From assembly GCA_946482355.1 (NCBI GenBank), contig CAMLRE010000013.1:1-13829 (forward strand): a DNA stretch of 13,829 nt. The letters run 5' to 3'. This DNA comes from an uncultured Bdellovibrio sp. Its GTDB lineage: Bacteria; Bdellovibrionota; Bdellovibrionia; Bdellovibrionales; Bdellovibrionaceae. The translations under genes were made by a program, and so were the position numbers. Each line of letters begins with the position of its first letter. Position 1 is the stretch's first letter. This document shows, piece by piece, positions 6,034 to 13,048 of the stretch. Below the pieces are notes generated by a model that was not told the origin of the DNA, did no database searches, and was given only the letters and a program-made list of their open reading frames with translations.

Positions 6034-7659
6034 ATGGGTATGAAAAAACTTATCCGAAATTTAATAATGCCGGCGATCCTGTTATTTTCATTTTCTGCAT
6101 CAGCTTATGATGTGGATACTCACTTTTATGGAACCTACTCCATGGCTCGCTTTGCCGGAATTAAACATCCTGTAGCGGTTAAGCTCGCGTTAGGTGCGCA
6201 GTGGATGGATGAAGCTTATATTTCAGATCCATTAAGTATGATCGTATTACCTTTAACAGGTATTAAAAAACGCCGTCTATTACACTTTCCGGGTTCTCCG
6301 TTAGCGAACAAACTAAGACCAGATGAACTCATGGGTAAGCTTGCGGGATTATTAAAGAATGATCCATCTTCTGGTTTAACTTTAAATTCTTACACTGAAA
6401 CTGAAGCCGATCATGAATTTGCCACAGAACTTTTCACTGAAGGTTTAATGGAAGGTAACTTAATGAAGATTTCGGCCGGTCTTCATACTTTAGAAGATTC
6501 ATTTGCCCATGCAGGAACAATTGCTGAATTAGGTCATGCGCACTTCTGGCATCACCCAGACCGTCCTTATGTGGACCAAGCTTCGGTTGAAAAATATTTT
6601 AAAATGGCGCGCTCAGTTTTAAAAGCTATGGTAGCGGTGCGCTCACTATTACCTGAAGATCAAATTGATTACGAACTTGCGTTTTCTGATCAAGGCCCGA
6701 ATGCAAAATTAAATGGTGATCAATTAGCTGATTTATACCACCAAAATAAAATTATTCACGACACGATTTCTAGAAAAATCTTAAATGAACCAACTTACGT
6801 TGATTTCGTATTAAAAGATATTTTCACACGCGCGCAAAAAATTGGTTACGTAAAAAGTGGTTACGAAACTTATTTAAAAAACTATACAGCTGGCCAAGAT
6901 GCTTATGATGCCGCTGAAAGTATCGCGCAGTACTTACCACAAGACATGGTTAACTTACCGCAAGTTTTAAAAGACTTAGGCCGCCCTACAAATCTTAACG
7001 CTTACTACATCGTATCACTAGGCGGAGCCCAAGGTTTAATGACTAAAGTAGTTCACGGTATGTTAAACGGTGTGGTTCCTCGTGCGTTAGATGAATACCA
7101 CCGCTTTGAAAAAGAAGAAGACGGCGCTATCTGGGATAAAGAAATGGCCTTACGCGTATCGAACATGCGCCAAATGGTTTTCACGATTTACAAAAAAGAT
7201 CTTTATTTTGTTAAAAATAACACGGGCACTAAAGAAGGTTACATCTTAGAAATCACTAAGAATCCTAAGGCGAATACGCCGATGCCTAAATCAAATGGCC
7301 AAACTGAAGCTGTAACTTATACGTTAAATGAAAAATATGAATTTAACAGAATGATCTTTGGTTTTTTATTTCCGAAATTAAATGCTTCATTAGGTAGCCT
7401 TGATGAATTTAATGCTATGATGCAGGTATTTCATGATCCAGCTAAAGATAAATTAACAATTGGTAACCTTTGGGAAAAAGGTGTAGCGATTTTTAATACA
7501 GTGACTGCCATTGATGATATCGCTGGTAAAATTAGATTAGCTATCGAAGATTTAGAGCATTCGCGCATCGTACCTAATGAGTACAACCGCTACTACGCTG
7601 TTCCGTACTTATTACGTTCGCAAATTTCTAAAGGTAATTTTAAGCCTATTAAACTTTAA
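6034..7659 (+). CDS. Exported zinc-dependent phospholipase C / S1-P1 nuclease-like protein
   Basis: A 541-residue exported protein with a signal peptide ending at SASA (residue 24). The mature N-terminus reads YDVDTHFYGTYSMAR, followed by GAQWMDE (Asp59), LLHFPG (His84), ADHEF (Asp126, His127), then AGLHTLEDSFAHAG with His151, Asp155 and His159, then GHAHFWHHPDRPY (His168-His174). This series of His/Asp residues in a helical protein, with HxxxDxxxH in the middle and an Asp near the mature N-terminus, resembles the trinuclear-zinc phospholipase C / S1-P1 nuclease superfamily. The opening also recalls DUF6765-type proteins. The last 350 residues are not recognised. The substrate could be phospholipid, nucleic acid or other phosphodiester. 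No clear Shine-Dalgarno precedes the ATG at 6034 or the one at 6040. The stop overlaps that of the opposite regulator gene by four bases. Confidence 0.6.
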   Translation: MGMKKLIRNLIMPAILLFSFSASAYDVDTHFYGTYSMARFAGIKHPVAVKLALGAQWMDEAYISDPLSMIVLPLTGIKKRRLLHFPGSPLANKLRPDELMGKLAGLLKNDPSSGLTLNSYTETEADHEFATELFTEGLMEGNLMKISAGLHTLEDSFAHAGTIAELGHAHFWHHPDRPYVDQASVEKYFKMARSVLKAMVAVRSLLPEDQIDYELAFSDQGPNAKLNGDQLADLYHQNKIIHDTISRKILNEPTYVDFVLKDIFTRAQKIGYVKSGYETYLKNYTAGQDAYDAAESIAQYLPQDMVNLPQVLKDLGRPTNLNAYYIVSLGGAQGLMTKVVHGMLNGVVPRALDEYHRFEKEEDGAIWDKEMALRVSNMRQMVFTIYKKDLYFVKNNTGTKEGYILEITKNPKANTPMPKSNGQTEAVTYTLNEKYEFNRMIFGFLFPKLNASLGSLDEFNAMMQVFHDPAKDKLTIGNLWEKGVAIFNTVTAIDDIAGKIRLAIEDLEHSRIVPNEYNRYYAVPYLLRSQISKGNFKPIKL

Positions 7660-8456
7660 ACTTCAAAAAAATCACACAAGATCGCCATAGTGACTTCAGG
7701 TTCTGAAGGGGCGATCTTGGCGCGCCATTGTCTGATCACTTTAAGCATTTCTTCTTTTAATTTATCAGCGTCGTCTTGTGACATCGTAAATACTGAAGTG
7801 TATCTAAGATCGCTTTCATTGCGGTGTGGGATATTACTGACTGATTTTAAACGCCAGTTCGAATGATTAACCATCGTCATATAAGATTCATCTGGTAAGT
7901 GTGCAGAACCCGTGACGTACACCCATTTATCACCATAACTTTTGACTAAGCCATAGCTGGCTAAAGTTTTTAAAACACTCGATACCTCGCCCACCGTTAA
8001 TCGCAGTTTTTCAGCGATGGTGATGGCTGTTTGATCTTCGATACTTGTTGAAACGTGAACCGCAGCATAGACCCAGTTACTGTGGTAAACGAGTTCGACG
8101 TCTTTAGCGTATTCTTCATCTGAGTTAAGTCTTCTAGTTAAGTTGGCTCTTTGTTTTCTAAGCTGGCTTAACTTTTTTTCAAAGTAGCGTTTATTTTTCA
8201 CCGAAGCCGCTTTTGCGTGTAAGATCAGAGTCACTAAATATTCTTTCTCTTGATCATCAAGACCCAGAAACGTTGAAAGATTTAACGCGTGGTCAGTGGT
8301 TAAATCGGCATTAGCTGTTAACACCTGTGAAAGATACGACGGTTGGCAGCTGGCTTCACGCGCTAAGCGGGCTTGGTAACCACGAACTTCTTCGTTAGTT
8401 CTAACTAATTGCTTTAGGTACTCTTTGTAATCGTCAAACTTAAATAAATCGCTCAT
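7656..8456 (-). CDS. TIGR02147 family regulator (DUF4423)
   Basis: A 266-residue protein with the hallmarks of the TIGR02147 family: the opening LFKFDDYKEYLKQL (residues 4-17), a Cro-like helix-turn-helix at about 27-52 (YQARLAREASCQPSYLSQVL), a basic helical stretch KRYFEKKLSQLRKQR (89-103), a second winged-helix-like region at about 135-178 (ITIAEKLRLTVGEVSSVLKTL), and a C-terminal domain ending in CDFFEV. The family is multiplied in Bdellovibrio and Fibrobacter; members are thought to be DNA-binding regulators with mostly unknown targets. The gene is divergent from the small exported protein at 8575, and the gap contains a perfect 13-9-13 inverted repeat, so it probably controls that gene and itself. 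The ATG at 8456 has no clear Shine-Dalgarno. A TATAAA at 8471-8466 may be its -10. Confidence 0.88.
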   Translation of the reverse strand: MSDLFKFDDYKEYLKQLVRTNEEVRGYQARLAREASCQPSYLSQVLTANADLTTDHALNLSTFLGLDDQEKEYLVTLILHAKAASVKNKRYFEKKLSQLRKQRANLTRRLNSDEEYAKDVELVYHSNWVYAAVHVSTSIEDQTAITIAEKLRLTVGEVSSVLKTLASYGLVKSYGDKWVYVTGSAHLPDESYMTMVNHSNWRLKSVSNIPHRNESDLRYTSVFTMSQDDADKLKEEMLKVIRQWRAKIAPSEPEVTMAILCDFFEV

Positions 8457-8480
8457 AAGCGGTGTTTTATATCGTTTATT

Positions 8481-8515
8481 TTAAATAATCAAATTCAATT
8501 ATTTTGATTATTTAA
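8481..8515. promoter_or_regulatory. Perfect 13-9-13 inverted repeat, candidate operator of the TIGR02147 regulator
   Basis: TTAAATAATCAAA (8481-8493) and TTTGATTATTTAA (8503-8515) are exact reverse complements separated by TTCAATTAT. The element lies in the 118-bp gap between the regulator (start 8456, -) and the exported protein gene (start 8575, +). Its left arm contains TTGATT on the minus strand, 15 bp upstream of TATAAA (8471-8466), so binding there could block the regulator's own promoter. There is no GC stem or T-run following, and transcription diverges, so it is not a terminator. Confidence 0.7.
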
Positions 8516-8574
8516 TTCATACTGAAGTCAATTTGCTTTTTTGTTAGAACCTCAGTTACAAGGAGAACCAAGTT

Positions 8575-8982
8575 ATGAAACTAAAAGTATTATTCACAGT
8601 AATGACCCTATTATCTTCTATGGCTTTTGCTGGCCCAATCTCAAGTGGTGGCGACGAAAAGGCACGCGAATTTGATTGCGTAGCTTTTCAAAACGTTGAC
8701 GAGTTATTCGCAGTCCGCGTACGCGACGTTGCAGGCACAATCACTCAGGTATCTTTATGGTTACCAGCTCAAGGTGGCGAATTAGCTCCGGTAGCGGCTG
8801 TTTACGCTACAGCAAAAATTAACCCGCTAGTTGATGCTGTTCAAATCGATCATGAAGATTTCGAAAGTAACTTCGTACTCAGCGTATTGCCTATCAGCAT
8901 GGCCGGTATTTTCAATGGAACATTTCCAGGAACGAATTTTCACCGTGAAAATTTAAGAATGTTTTGTGAGGAAATCAAATAG
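8575..8982 (+). CDS. Small exported two-cysteine protein
   Basis: A 135-residue protein with a clear signal peptide (MKLKVLFTVMTLLSSMAFA, then GPISSGG). The mature part of about 116 residues is beta-rich and has just two cysteines, Cys35 near its N-terminus and Cys131 near its C-terminus, which probably form a disulfide that closes the fold. I do not recognise the family. AAGGAG (8560-8565) lies 9 nt before the ATG, giving a confident start. It is monocistronic, ending at a strong terminator at 9011-9042. The divergent TIGR02147 regulator and the inverted repeat between them are the best clue to regulation. No good sigma-70 promoter could be read between the repeat and the ribosome site. Confidence 0.85.
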   Translation: MKLKVLFTVMTLLSSMAFAGPISSGGDEKAREFDCVAFQNVDELFAVRVRDVAGTITQVSLWLPAQGGELAPVAAVYATAKINPLVDAVQIDHEDFESNFVLSVLPISMAGIFNGTFPGTNFHRENLRMFCEEIK

Positions 8983-9010
8983 TCTTAATTAACAACAATT
9001 TCGAGTAGAG

Positions 9011-9042
9011 AAAGCCTGAAAGTTACCCTTTCAGGCTTTTTT
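9011..9042. terminator. Strong bidirectional intrinsic terminator
   Basis: AAAGCCTGAAAG (9011-9022) and CTTTCAGGCTTT (9028-9039) form a perfect 12-bp stem with a 5-nt loop. On the plus strand it continues into TTTTTT-A-TTTTT, ending the small exported protein gene. On the minus strand it starts 5-8 nt after the stop of the lytic transglycosylase (9047) and can serve that gene as well, though with a weaker T-run. Confidence 0.92.
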
Positions 9043-9046
9043 ATTT

Positions 9047-10189
9047 TTACAGTTCTGTTTCTTGATCGATCACGCCAGCGATTTGCGTTTTATCCTCTTT
9101 CGGAAGATTAGCGATCACGCCTTTAGGCAAGGACTTTCCAGCTTTTAAATATTTTATTTTAATATGCGGGTTGTAAAGGCGAAGTTTTTTATGATCTTTA
9201 TTAAAATAAGCCAGTAATTCTTGATACGGCATTGGTTTTACAACCTTAACCGCGCGAACCTGTAATTCTTGGTATCTATAAACTGGCTCTGGAAAGAATA
9301 AGTTTGCATGTGATTCTACATACAGAGCGGCTAAGTATGTCGCATAGAAGTTTCTTGAAGCAAAACCAAAACTTTTACTCGCCCCTACGTTATCAACTAA
9401 ATAAGCGATATCGTTTGATTTGTACTTTTTAACGATTTTACTCATGCTACCCACCCCGTGGTTGTAGCCCGTCACAGCTAATGGCCATGACTTTAAGATT
9501 TGGTAATTCTCTTTAAAAATTTTAGCCGCCAGCTTTGTGGCATAGATCGGATGGTTTCTTAAATCTTGCGCGTCTGAAATATATTTAAACTTTTTTGAAA
9601 CACGCGGCATGATCTGCCAAAGGCCACTGGCCCCTACACGTGATTCAGCGAAAATATTAAATGAACTTTCAACGAACACCACACGAGTTAACTCTTTGGG
9701 AATTTTTTCTTGTTCAAAGATTCTTTCCATCTGCGGTAAATAATAACCTGAAACTTTAATTGCTTGTTCCATGCGGTCTTTTAAACCCATTTGCAGGCGA
9801 ATCTTTTTCACATCAATCTTATGACGGGCTGCTAATAACTTTTTCTGGCGCTTAATCAAAATTTCAGCTTCTAATTCACGGCGCACTGGCCCCCACTGTG
9901 GGTTAGCGTAAACTTGCGTAAGGTCAAAATCGCCCAGAATCTGATCTGTATCACCAGCTACGTGAAACACCCCTTGTTGGGTTGTGTACTTTGTATAAAT
10001 CTGAATCCAGAAATCGACCGACTTCTTAAGCCCCTCAGGCACTTTAAACGTATCTGCGTTGTAACCCATGGCCTGATAGGTATTCCAATTTGGCGGAACC
10101 CACATGGCCAGGTTTTCTTTATCAACAACTTGTTGAGCAAAGCTTGAAATCGAAAAAGAAAATAGTGAAGCAAATAGGATAAGTTTCAT
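9047..10189 (-). CDS. Exported lytic transglycosylase, MltD-like (SLT domain)
   Basis: A 380-residue periplasmic lytic transglycosylase that cleaves the MurNAc-GlcNAc bond of peptidoglycan, forming 1,6-anhydroMurNAc ends. Signal peptide at 1-18 (MKLILFASLFSFSISSFA, then QQVV), without a lipobox. The SLT domain spans about 145-290: catalytic Glu174 in VFVESSFN, then VGASGLWQIMP (185-195) and GYNHG (241-245), the standard motif order for family 1D enzymes. The C-terminal part (about 320-367) resembles the degenerate LysM-like segment that follows the SLT domain in MltD proteins, ending SLPKGVIANLP, but no clear LysM is present. The ATG at 10189 has no strong Shine-Dalgarno. The gene upstream (10299-10661) has no obvious terminator in the 109-bp gap, so readthrough is possible. 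Confidence 0.92.
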   Translation of the reverse strand: MKLILFASLFSFSISSFAQQVVDKENLAMWVPPNWNTYQAMGYNADTFKVPEGLKKSVDFWIQIYTKYTTQQGVFHVAGDTDQILGDFDLTQVYANPQWGPVRRELEAEILIKRQKKLLAARHKIDVKKIRLQMGLKDRMEQAIKVSGYYLPQMERIFEQEKIPKELTRVVFVESSFNIFAESRVGASGLWQIMPRVSKKFKYISDAQDLRNHPIYATKLAAKIFKENYQILKSWPLAVTGYNHGVGSMSKIVKKYKSNDIAYLVDNVGASKSFGFASRNFYATYLAALYVESHANLFFPEPVYRYQELQVRAVKVVKPMPYQELLAYFNKDHKKLRLYNPHIKIKYLKAGKSLPKGVIANLPKEDKTQIAGVIDQETEL

Positions 10190-10298
10190 ACGAATCTTAT
10201 CGGCTTTTTGTTTTCAAAATTTCACGACTTTTTAACTGTCTCTTTCTGGGATTTTCAAGCTTCAAATTGATTCAGTCTTGCTAAACAGACAGGTATTT

Positions 10299-10661
10299 TT
10301 AATCTTCGTACACGCGTGTGAAACAAGAAAAACGGTGATGAACTCCGTTTTCATACACATCTACACGGATATTATCGTTGTTTGTGCCGAACACGTTTTT
10401 AGGAAAAACTAAAACTGATTCGTTATAAGCTTCAACTAACTTGTAGTAAATGCCGTCTTCTTTTTCTTCGATTTTTTCGATGTGGTAAAGTTGGTAAGCA
10501 TCCGTTTCAGCGCCTAAAGTCACAAACAATGTGCCTTGTTCTAACGTTGGCAAGTTAACAACGCTGTAAAACTCTTTATCTAAATCAGAACACTGCGTGT
10601 ATTGGCGAGCCATGCCCGTTGTAGAAATTAATAATCCAAAAACTAAAATCATCATTTTCAT
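10299..10661 (-). CDS. Small exported two-cysteine protein
   Basis: A 120-residue exported protein. An in-frame GTG further upstream (10730) would give 143 residues, but the ATG at 10661 is preceded by AAGGAGAGGG and begins a proper signal peptide (MKMMILVFGLLISTTGMA, then RQYTQC), so it is the start. The mature chain of about 102 residues has two cysteines, Cys24 at its N-terminus and Cys113 at its C-terminus, probably disulfide linked, and alternates like a beta-sandwich or small barrel. No family is recognised. The layout (one Cys at each end of a roughly 100-residue beta domain) parallels the protein at 8575-8982. A good promoter lies at 10693-10721, and the gene is divergent from the eight-cysteine exported protein at 10897. 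Confidence 0.82.
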   Translation of the reverse strand: MKMMILVFGLLISTTGMARQYTQCSDLDKEFYSVVNLPTLEQGTLFVTLGAETDAYQLYHIEKIEEKEDGIYYKLVEAYNESVLVFPKNVFGTNNDNIRVDVYENGVHHRFSCFTRVYED

Positions 10662-10692
10662 AAGAACCCTCTCCTTGTTTAAATTGTCAGAG

Positions 10693-10721
10693 GTTATGGG
10701 CCTGAAAGCCGCACGAGTCAA
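10693..10721 (-). promoter_or_regulatory. Sigma-70-like promoter of the small exported protein gene
   Basis: On the minus strand TTGACT (10721-10716, 5 of 6 to consensus) and CATAAC (10698-10693, 4 of 6) are exactly 17 bp apart. The start site would be near 10686, giving a leader of about 25 nt that contains AAGGAG before the ATG at 10661. Confidence 0.55.
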
Positions 10722-10763
10722 CGAAACCACGGCCTCTTACAAAAATGAAAACCAACTGAATTT

Positions 10764-10805
10764 TTATGCGCATATTATTCAGAAAAATTATGCGCATAAT
10801 ATTCA
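10764..10805. promoter_or_regulatory. Tandem 18-bp repeats with ATGCGCAT palindromes, candidate shared activator site
   Basis: TTATGCGCATATTATTCA (10764-10781) and TTATGCGCATAATATTCA (10788-10805) differ at one base and are 24 bp apart. Each is centred on the palindrome TATGCGCATA, and in the second copy the perfect palindrome grows to 14 bp (ATTATGCGCATAAT, 10787-10800). The pair lies between two divergent promoters, about 43 bp from the leftward -35 and 37 bp from the rightward -35. That nearly symmetrical upstream position suits an activator serving both exported-protein genes. Confidence 0.6.
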
Positions 10806-10841
10806 TAGACGCGGGAATTTTTCCCTACAAATAAAAAGTTA

Positions 10842-10870
10842 TTGCGTTGGCTACACAAAATAAATATGAA
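10842..10870 (+). promoter_or_regulatory. Probable promoter of the eight-cysteine protein gene
   Basis: TTGCGT (10842-10847) and TATGAA (10865-10870) are 17 bp apart, each with 4 of 6 consensus bases. The start site would be near 10877, about 20 nt before the ATG at 10897, leaving room for GGAG at 10886-10889. Confidence 0.42.
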
Positions 10871-10896
10871 CTACGCCAAAACAAAGGAGATCGTAA

Positions 10897-11238
10897 ATGA
10901 AAAATTTATTCGTGGTTTTATTCATGTTCGCTGGTTCAATGGCCTACGCCCAATCTCACTCATGCCATGTTCGCATCGGCTATGCGTGCACAGAAGATTT
11001 CTTTTTTGCGGGCAAATTTTCACGTGATGTTATGTGCATCGCTTACGGAGAAGAAATTGTCGATATCGACGACGCTGAAAAAGCTAAAATCTTTTCATCA
11101 AAAGATTCTTGCGAAGATATTTCGGTTACTGAGTCAGAGTGTAATATCACACGCAATTTCAGTGAGAAGTTCTGTGTCGAAACTGGTGGCGAGTATAATT
11201 ACTTAGATAACTCATGCCTTCACTGTAAAATTCAATAA
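10897..11238 (+). CDS. Small exported eight-cysteine protein
   Basis: A 113-residue exported protein. Signal peptide MKNLFVVLFMFAGSMAYA, then QSHSC. The mature chain of about 95 residues contains eight cysteines at 23, 31, 47, 72, 82, 93, 107 and 110, with the last pair as CLHC. An even number and a periplasmic or extracellular location suggest four disulfides; a metal-binding or effector-like role is also possible. No family is recognised. GGAG (10886-10889) lies 7 nt before the ATG. It has its own promoter and a terminator just after the stop, so it is monocistronic, and it shares a control region with the divergent gene at 10299-10661. Confidence 0.84.
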   Translation: MKNLFVVLFMFAGSMAYAQSHSCHVRIGYACTEDFFFAGKFSRDVMCIAYGEEIVDIDDAEKAKIFSSKDSCEDISVTESECNITRNFSEKFCVETGGEYNYLDNSCLHCKIQ

Positions 11239-11242
11239 GCAT

Positions 11243-11269
11243 AAGCCATCTGGTAGAGGTGGCTTTTTT
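11243..11269 (+). terminator. Intrinsic terminator of the eight-cysteine protein gene
   Basis: AAGCCATC (11243-11250) pairs with GGTGGCTT (11258-11265), with one G-U pair, across a 7-nt loop and runs into TTTTTT (11264-11269). It begins 5 nt after the stop at 11238 and separates this gene from the oxidoreductase downstream. Confidence 0.85.
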
Positions 11270-11307
11270 ATTGCTCAAGCCACACTCTTATCGCTAACGT
11301 ATTAGTG

Positions 11308-12894
11308 ATGAAGAAATATGACTTTATTATCGTAGGTTCAGGTTTTGGCGGTTCAGTGAGCGCGATGCGCTTAACGCAAAAAGGTTATAAAGTCTTAGTT
11401 TTAGAAAAAGGCAAAAAATATACACCGCAAGACTTTGCTAAAACTAATTGGAATCTTCGAAAATTTATCTGGGCTCCGCTACTACGATGTTTTGGTATTC
11501 AACAAATTACCTTGTTAAATAAAATCATGATCCTGCATGGTGCAGGTGTTGGCGGCGGAAGCCTTGTCTATGCAAACACCCTGATGAAACCTAGTGATTT
11601 GGTCTTGTCGCATTCGAGCTGGCCGAAATCCTTTTCTTCAAACAGTAAAAGTTATTACGAGCTGGCTAAAAAAATGCTCGGCGTAACCGAGAACAAAATC
11701 GTAACCTCTTCGGATAAAGCATTAAAGCTTTTAGGTGAACGTTTAAAGGTACAAGATACGTTTCACCTTACAGAAGTTGGTGTAAACTTTGATGCTGAAG
11801 GCTCTGACCCTTATTTTTCAGGTGCTGGCCCAAAACGTCAGGCCTGTACGGGTTGCGGCGCCTGCATGATCGGTTGCCGCGTAGGCGCTAAAAACACGCT
11901 CGATAAAAACTATCTTTATTTTGCAGAAAAATGGGGCTGCGAAATTAAACCCGAAACCACGGTCGAAAAAATCACACCTTTAGCTAAAGGTGGTTATGAG
12001 ATCGTGACATCTAGCTCGACGGCCATTTTTAAAAAATCAGAAACTTATACCGCAGATCACGTGATCTTAGCTGCAGGTGTTGTCGGCACTTTAAAAATTC
12101 TTTTCGCGAATAAATTTAAACATAAAACGCTGCCAAAAATTTCAGATACCCTCGGTGCAGATGTGCGCACCAACGGCGAAAGTTTATGTGGCGCTACGGC
12201 CTTAAACGATGATTTAGATTATTCTGAAGGAATCGCAATTGGCTCTGCCATTCACCCCGACAGCTTTACTAAAATTGAACCTGTCAGATACCCTCGCGGT
12301 TCTGATCTTATGCGTCTGCTATCAGTACCGTTAACGGGTGATGGTTCAGCGCTGACTCGGCCGCTTAAATTATTAGGAAACATTTTTTTAAAGTTTATTC
12401 CTTTTGCTAAATTGTATTTTTCAAGAAGCTGGGCGAATCGAACAATTATTCTTTTAGTCATGCAAACACTTGAAGAAAAAATCACGATTAAATATAAACG
12501 TTCATTTTTTACGTTATTTAAAAAAGATTTAGTCTGCTCTGATGAAAACCACGCCATCAAATCGTATTTGCCTATAGCCCAAAAAGCTTCGAGCGAATTA
12601 GCAGACCTGATGCAAGGCATACCTCAGAACGTGATCTCAGAAGTGCTTTTAGCAACACCGGCCACAGCTCACATTCTTGGAGGTTGTCAGTTTGGTTCGG
12701 TAATTAACGAACAGCACGAGATCATTGGTTATAAAAATCTCTACATCATGGATGGCAGTGTGATTCCTGCGAACTTAGGCGTGAATCCTAGTTTAACTAT
12801 TACAGCTCTTGCCGAAAGCTTTACGCATCAATTTCCAACTTCTGAGGGAATGTCACCAAAAGATAGTGATGAGCGAGAGATTCGGTTTTCTTGA
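11308..12894 (+). CDS. FAD-dependent GMC oxidoreductase, ChoD/cholesterol-oxidase type
   Basis: A 528-residue flavoprotein, counted from the ATG at 11308; an adjacent GTG at 11305 is the alternative start. The N-terminus is a Rossmann FAD site, DFIIVGSGFGGSVSA with GSGFGG at 10-15 and acidic Glu33 (VLEKG). A second FAD-contact block reads GAGVGGGSLVYAN (78-90). At 180-190 lies CTGCGACMIGC, a CX2CX2CX3C cluster typical of iron-sulfur binding and conserved in the ChoD branch of GMC proteins. The C-terminus has ATAHILGGCQFG (candidate catalytic His455) and DGSVIPANLGVNPSLTITALAES, again as in ChoD relatives. The family oxidises sterols or other alcohols; the substrate here is unknown, and bacteria of this group are not known to make sterols. 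There is no signal peptide. No Shine-Dalgarno precedes the start, which sits 39 nt after a terminator. Confidence 0.88.
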   Translation: MKKYDFIIVGSGFGGSVSAMRLTQKGYKVLVLEKGKKYTPQDFAKTNWNLRKFIWAPLLRCFGIQQITLLNKIMILHGAGVGGGSLVYANTLMKPSDLVLSHSSWPKSFSSNSKSYYELAKKMLGVTENKIVTSSDKALKLLGERLKVQDTFHLTEVGVNFDAEGSDPYFSGAGPKRQACTGCGACMIGCRVGAKNTLDKNYLYFAEKWGCEIKPETTVEKITPLAKGGYEIVTSSSTAIFKKSETYTADHVILAAGVVGTLKILFANKFKHKTLPKISDTLGADVRTNGESLCGATALNDDLDYSEGIAIGSAIHPDSFTKIEPVRYPRGSDLMRLLSVPLTGDGSALTRPLKLLGNIFLKFIPFAKLYFSRSWANRTIILLVMQTLEEKITIKYKRSFFTLFKKDLVCSDENHAIKSYLPIAQKASSELADLMQGIPQNVISEVLLATPATAHILGGCQFGSVINEQHEIIGYKNLYIMDGSVIPANLGVNPSLTITALAESFTHQFPTSEGMSPKDSDEREIRFS

Positions 12895-12909
12895 TTAGGC
12901 CCAGAAACG

Positions 12910-12934
12910 AAAAAACCCGCTTGTTAGCGGGTTT
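12910..12934 (-). terminator. Intrinsic terminator of tRNA-Val (also facing the oxidoreductase gene)
   Basis: AAACCCGC (12913-12920) and GCGGGTTT (12927-12934) form an 8-bp stem with a 6-nt loop. On the minus strand it is followed by TTTTTT (12915-12910), a proper terminator about 26 nt after the tRNA 3' end. On the plus strand the stem lies 18 nt after the oxidoreductase stop with only TTT, so it may end both transcripts. Confidence 0.85.
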
Positions 12935-12960
12935 CATCTATCAAAACAAAATGTGAGAAA

Positions 12961-13036
12961 TGGTAGGGAATGCCGGATTCGAACCGACGACATCCACCTT
13001 GTAAGGGTGGCGCTCTACCAACTGAGCTAATTCCCT
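12961..13036 (-). tRNA. tRNA-Val (anticodon UAC)
   Basis: A complete 76-nt tRNA on the minus strand with encoded CCA (12963-12961). Acceptor AGGGAAT pairs with ATTCCCT. The D-arm is GCTC-AGTTGGTAGA-GC, the anticodon stem CCACC/GGTGG with loop CTTACAA (anticodon TAC, reading GTA and other Val codons), and the T-arm GTCGG-TTCGAAT-CCGGC with one G-U pair. It is a single tRNA, not a cluster, with a terminator downstream and a candidate promoter upstream. Confidence 0.97.
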
Positions 13037-13048
13037 GTCGTCTTGATT

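Noticed and set aside
10764..10805. The tandem repeats as a start of a CRISPR array or plasmid iterons
   Set aside because: There are only two copies with a 6-nt gap, no cas or rep gene, and they sit exactly between divergent promoters, which fits an operator better.
10597..11027. Plus-strand open frames through the divergent control region and the start of the eight-cysteine gene
   Set aside because: They cross the promoters and tandem repeats and lack ribosome sites; the 10897 frame has a signal peptide and GGAG.
12252..12620. Minus-strand open frame inside the GMC oxidoreductase
   Set aside because: Shadow frame; the plus-strand protein is conserved over the whole stretch.
12961..13036. 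tRNA-Val as an integration site of a mobile element
   Set aside because: No integrase gene, no repeated tRNA 3' fragment in the window, and no change in gene style on either side.
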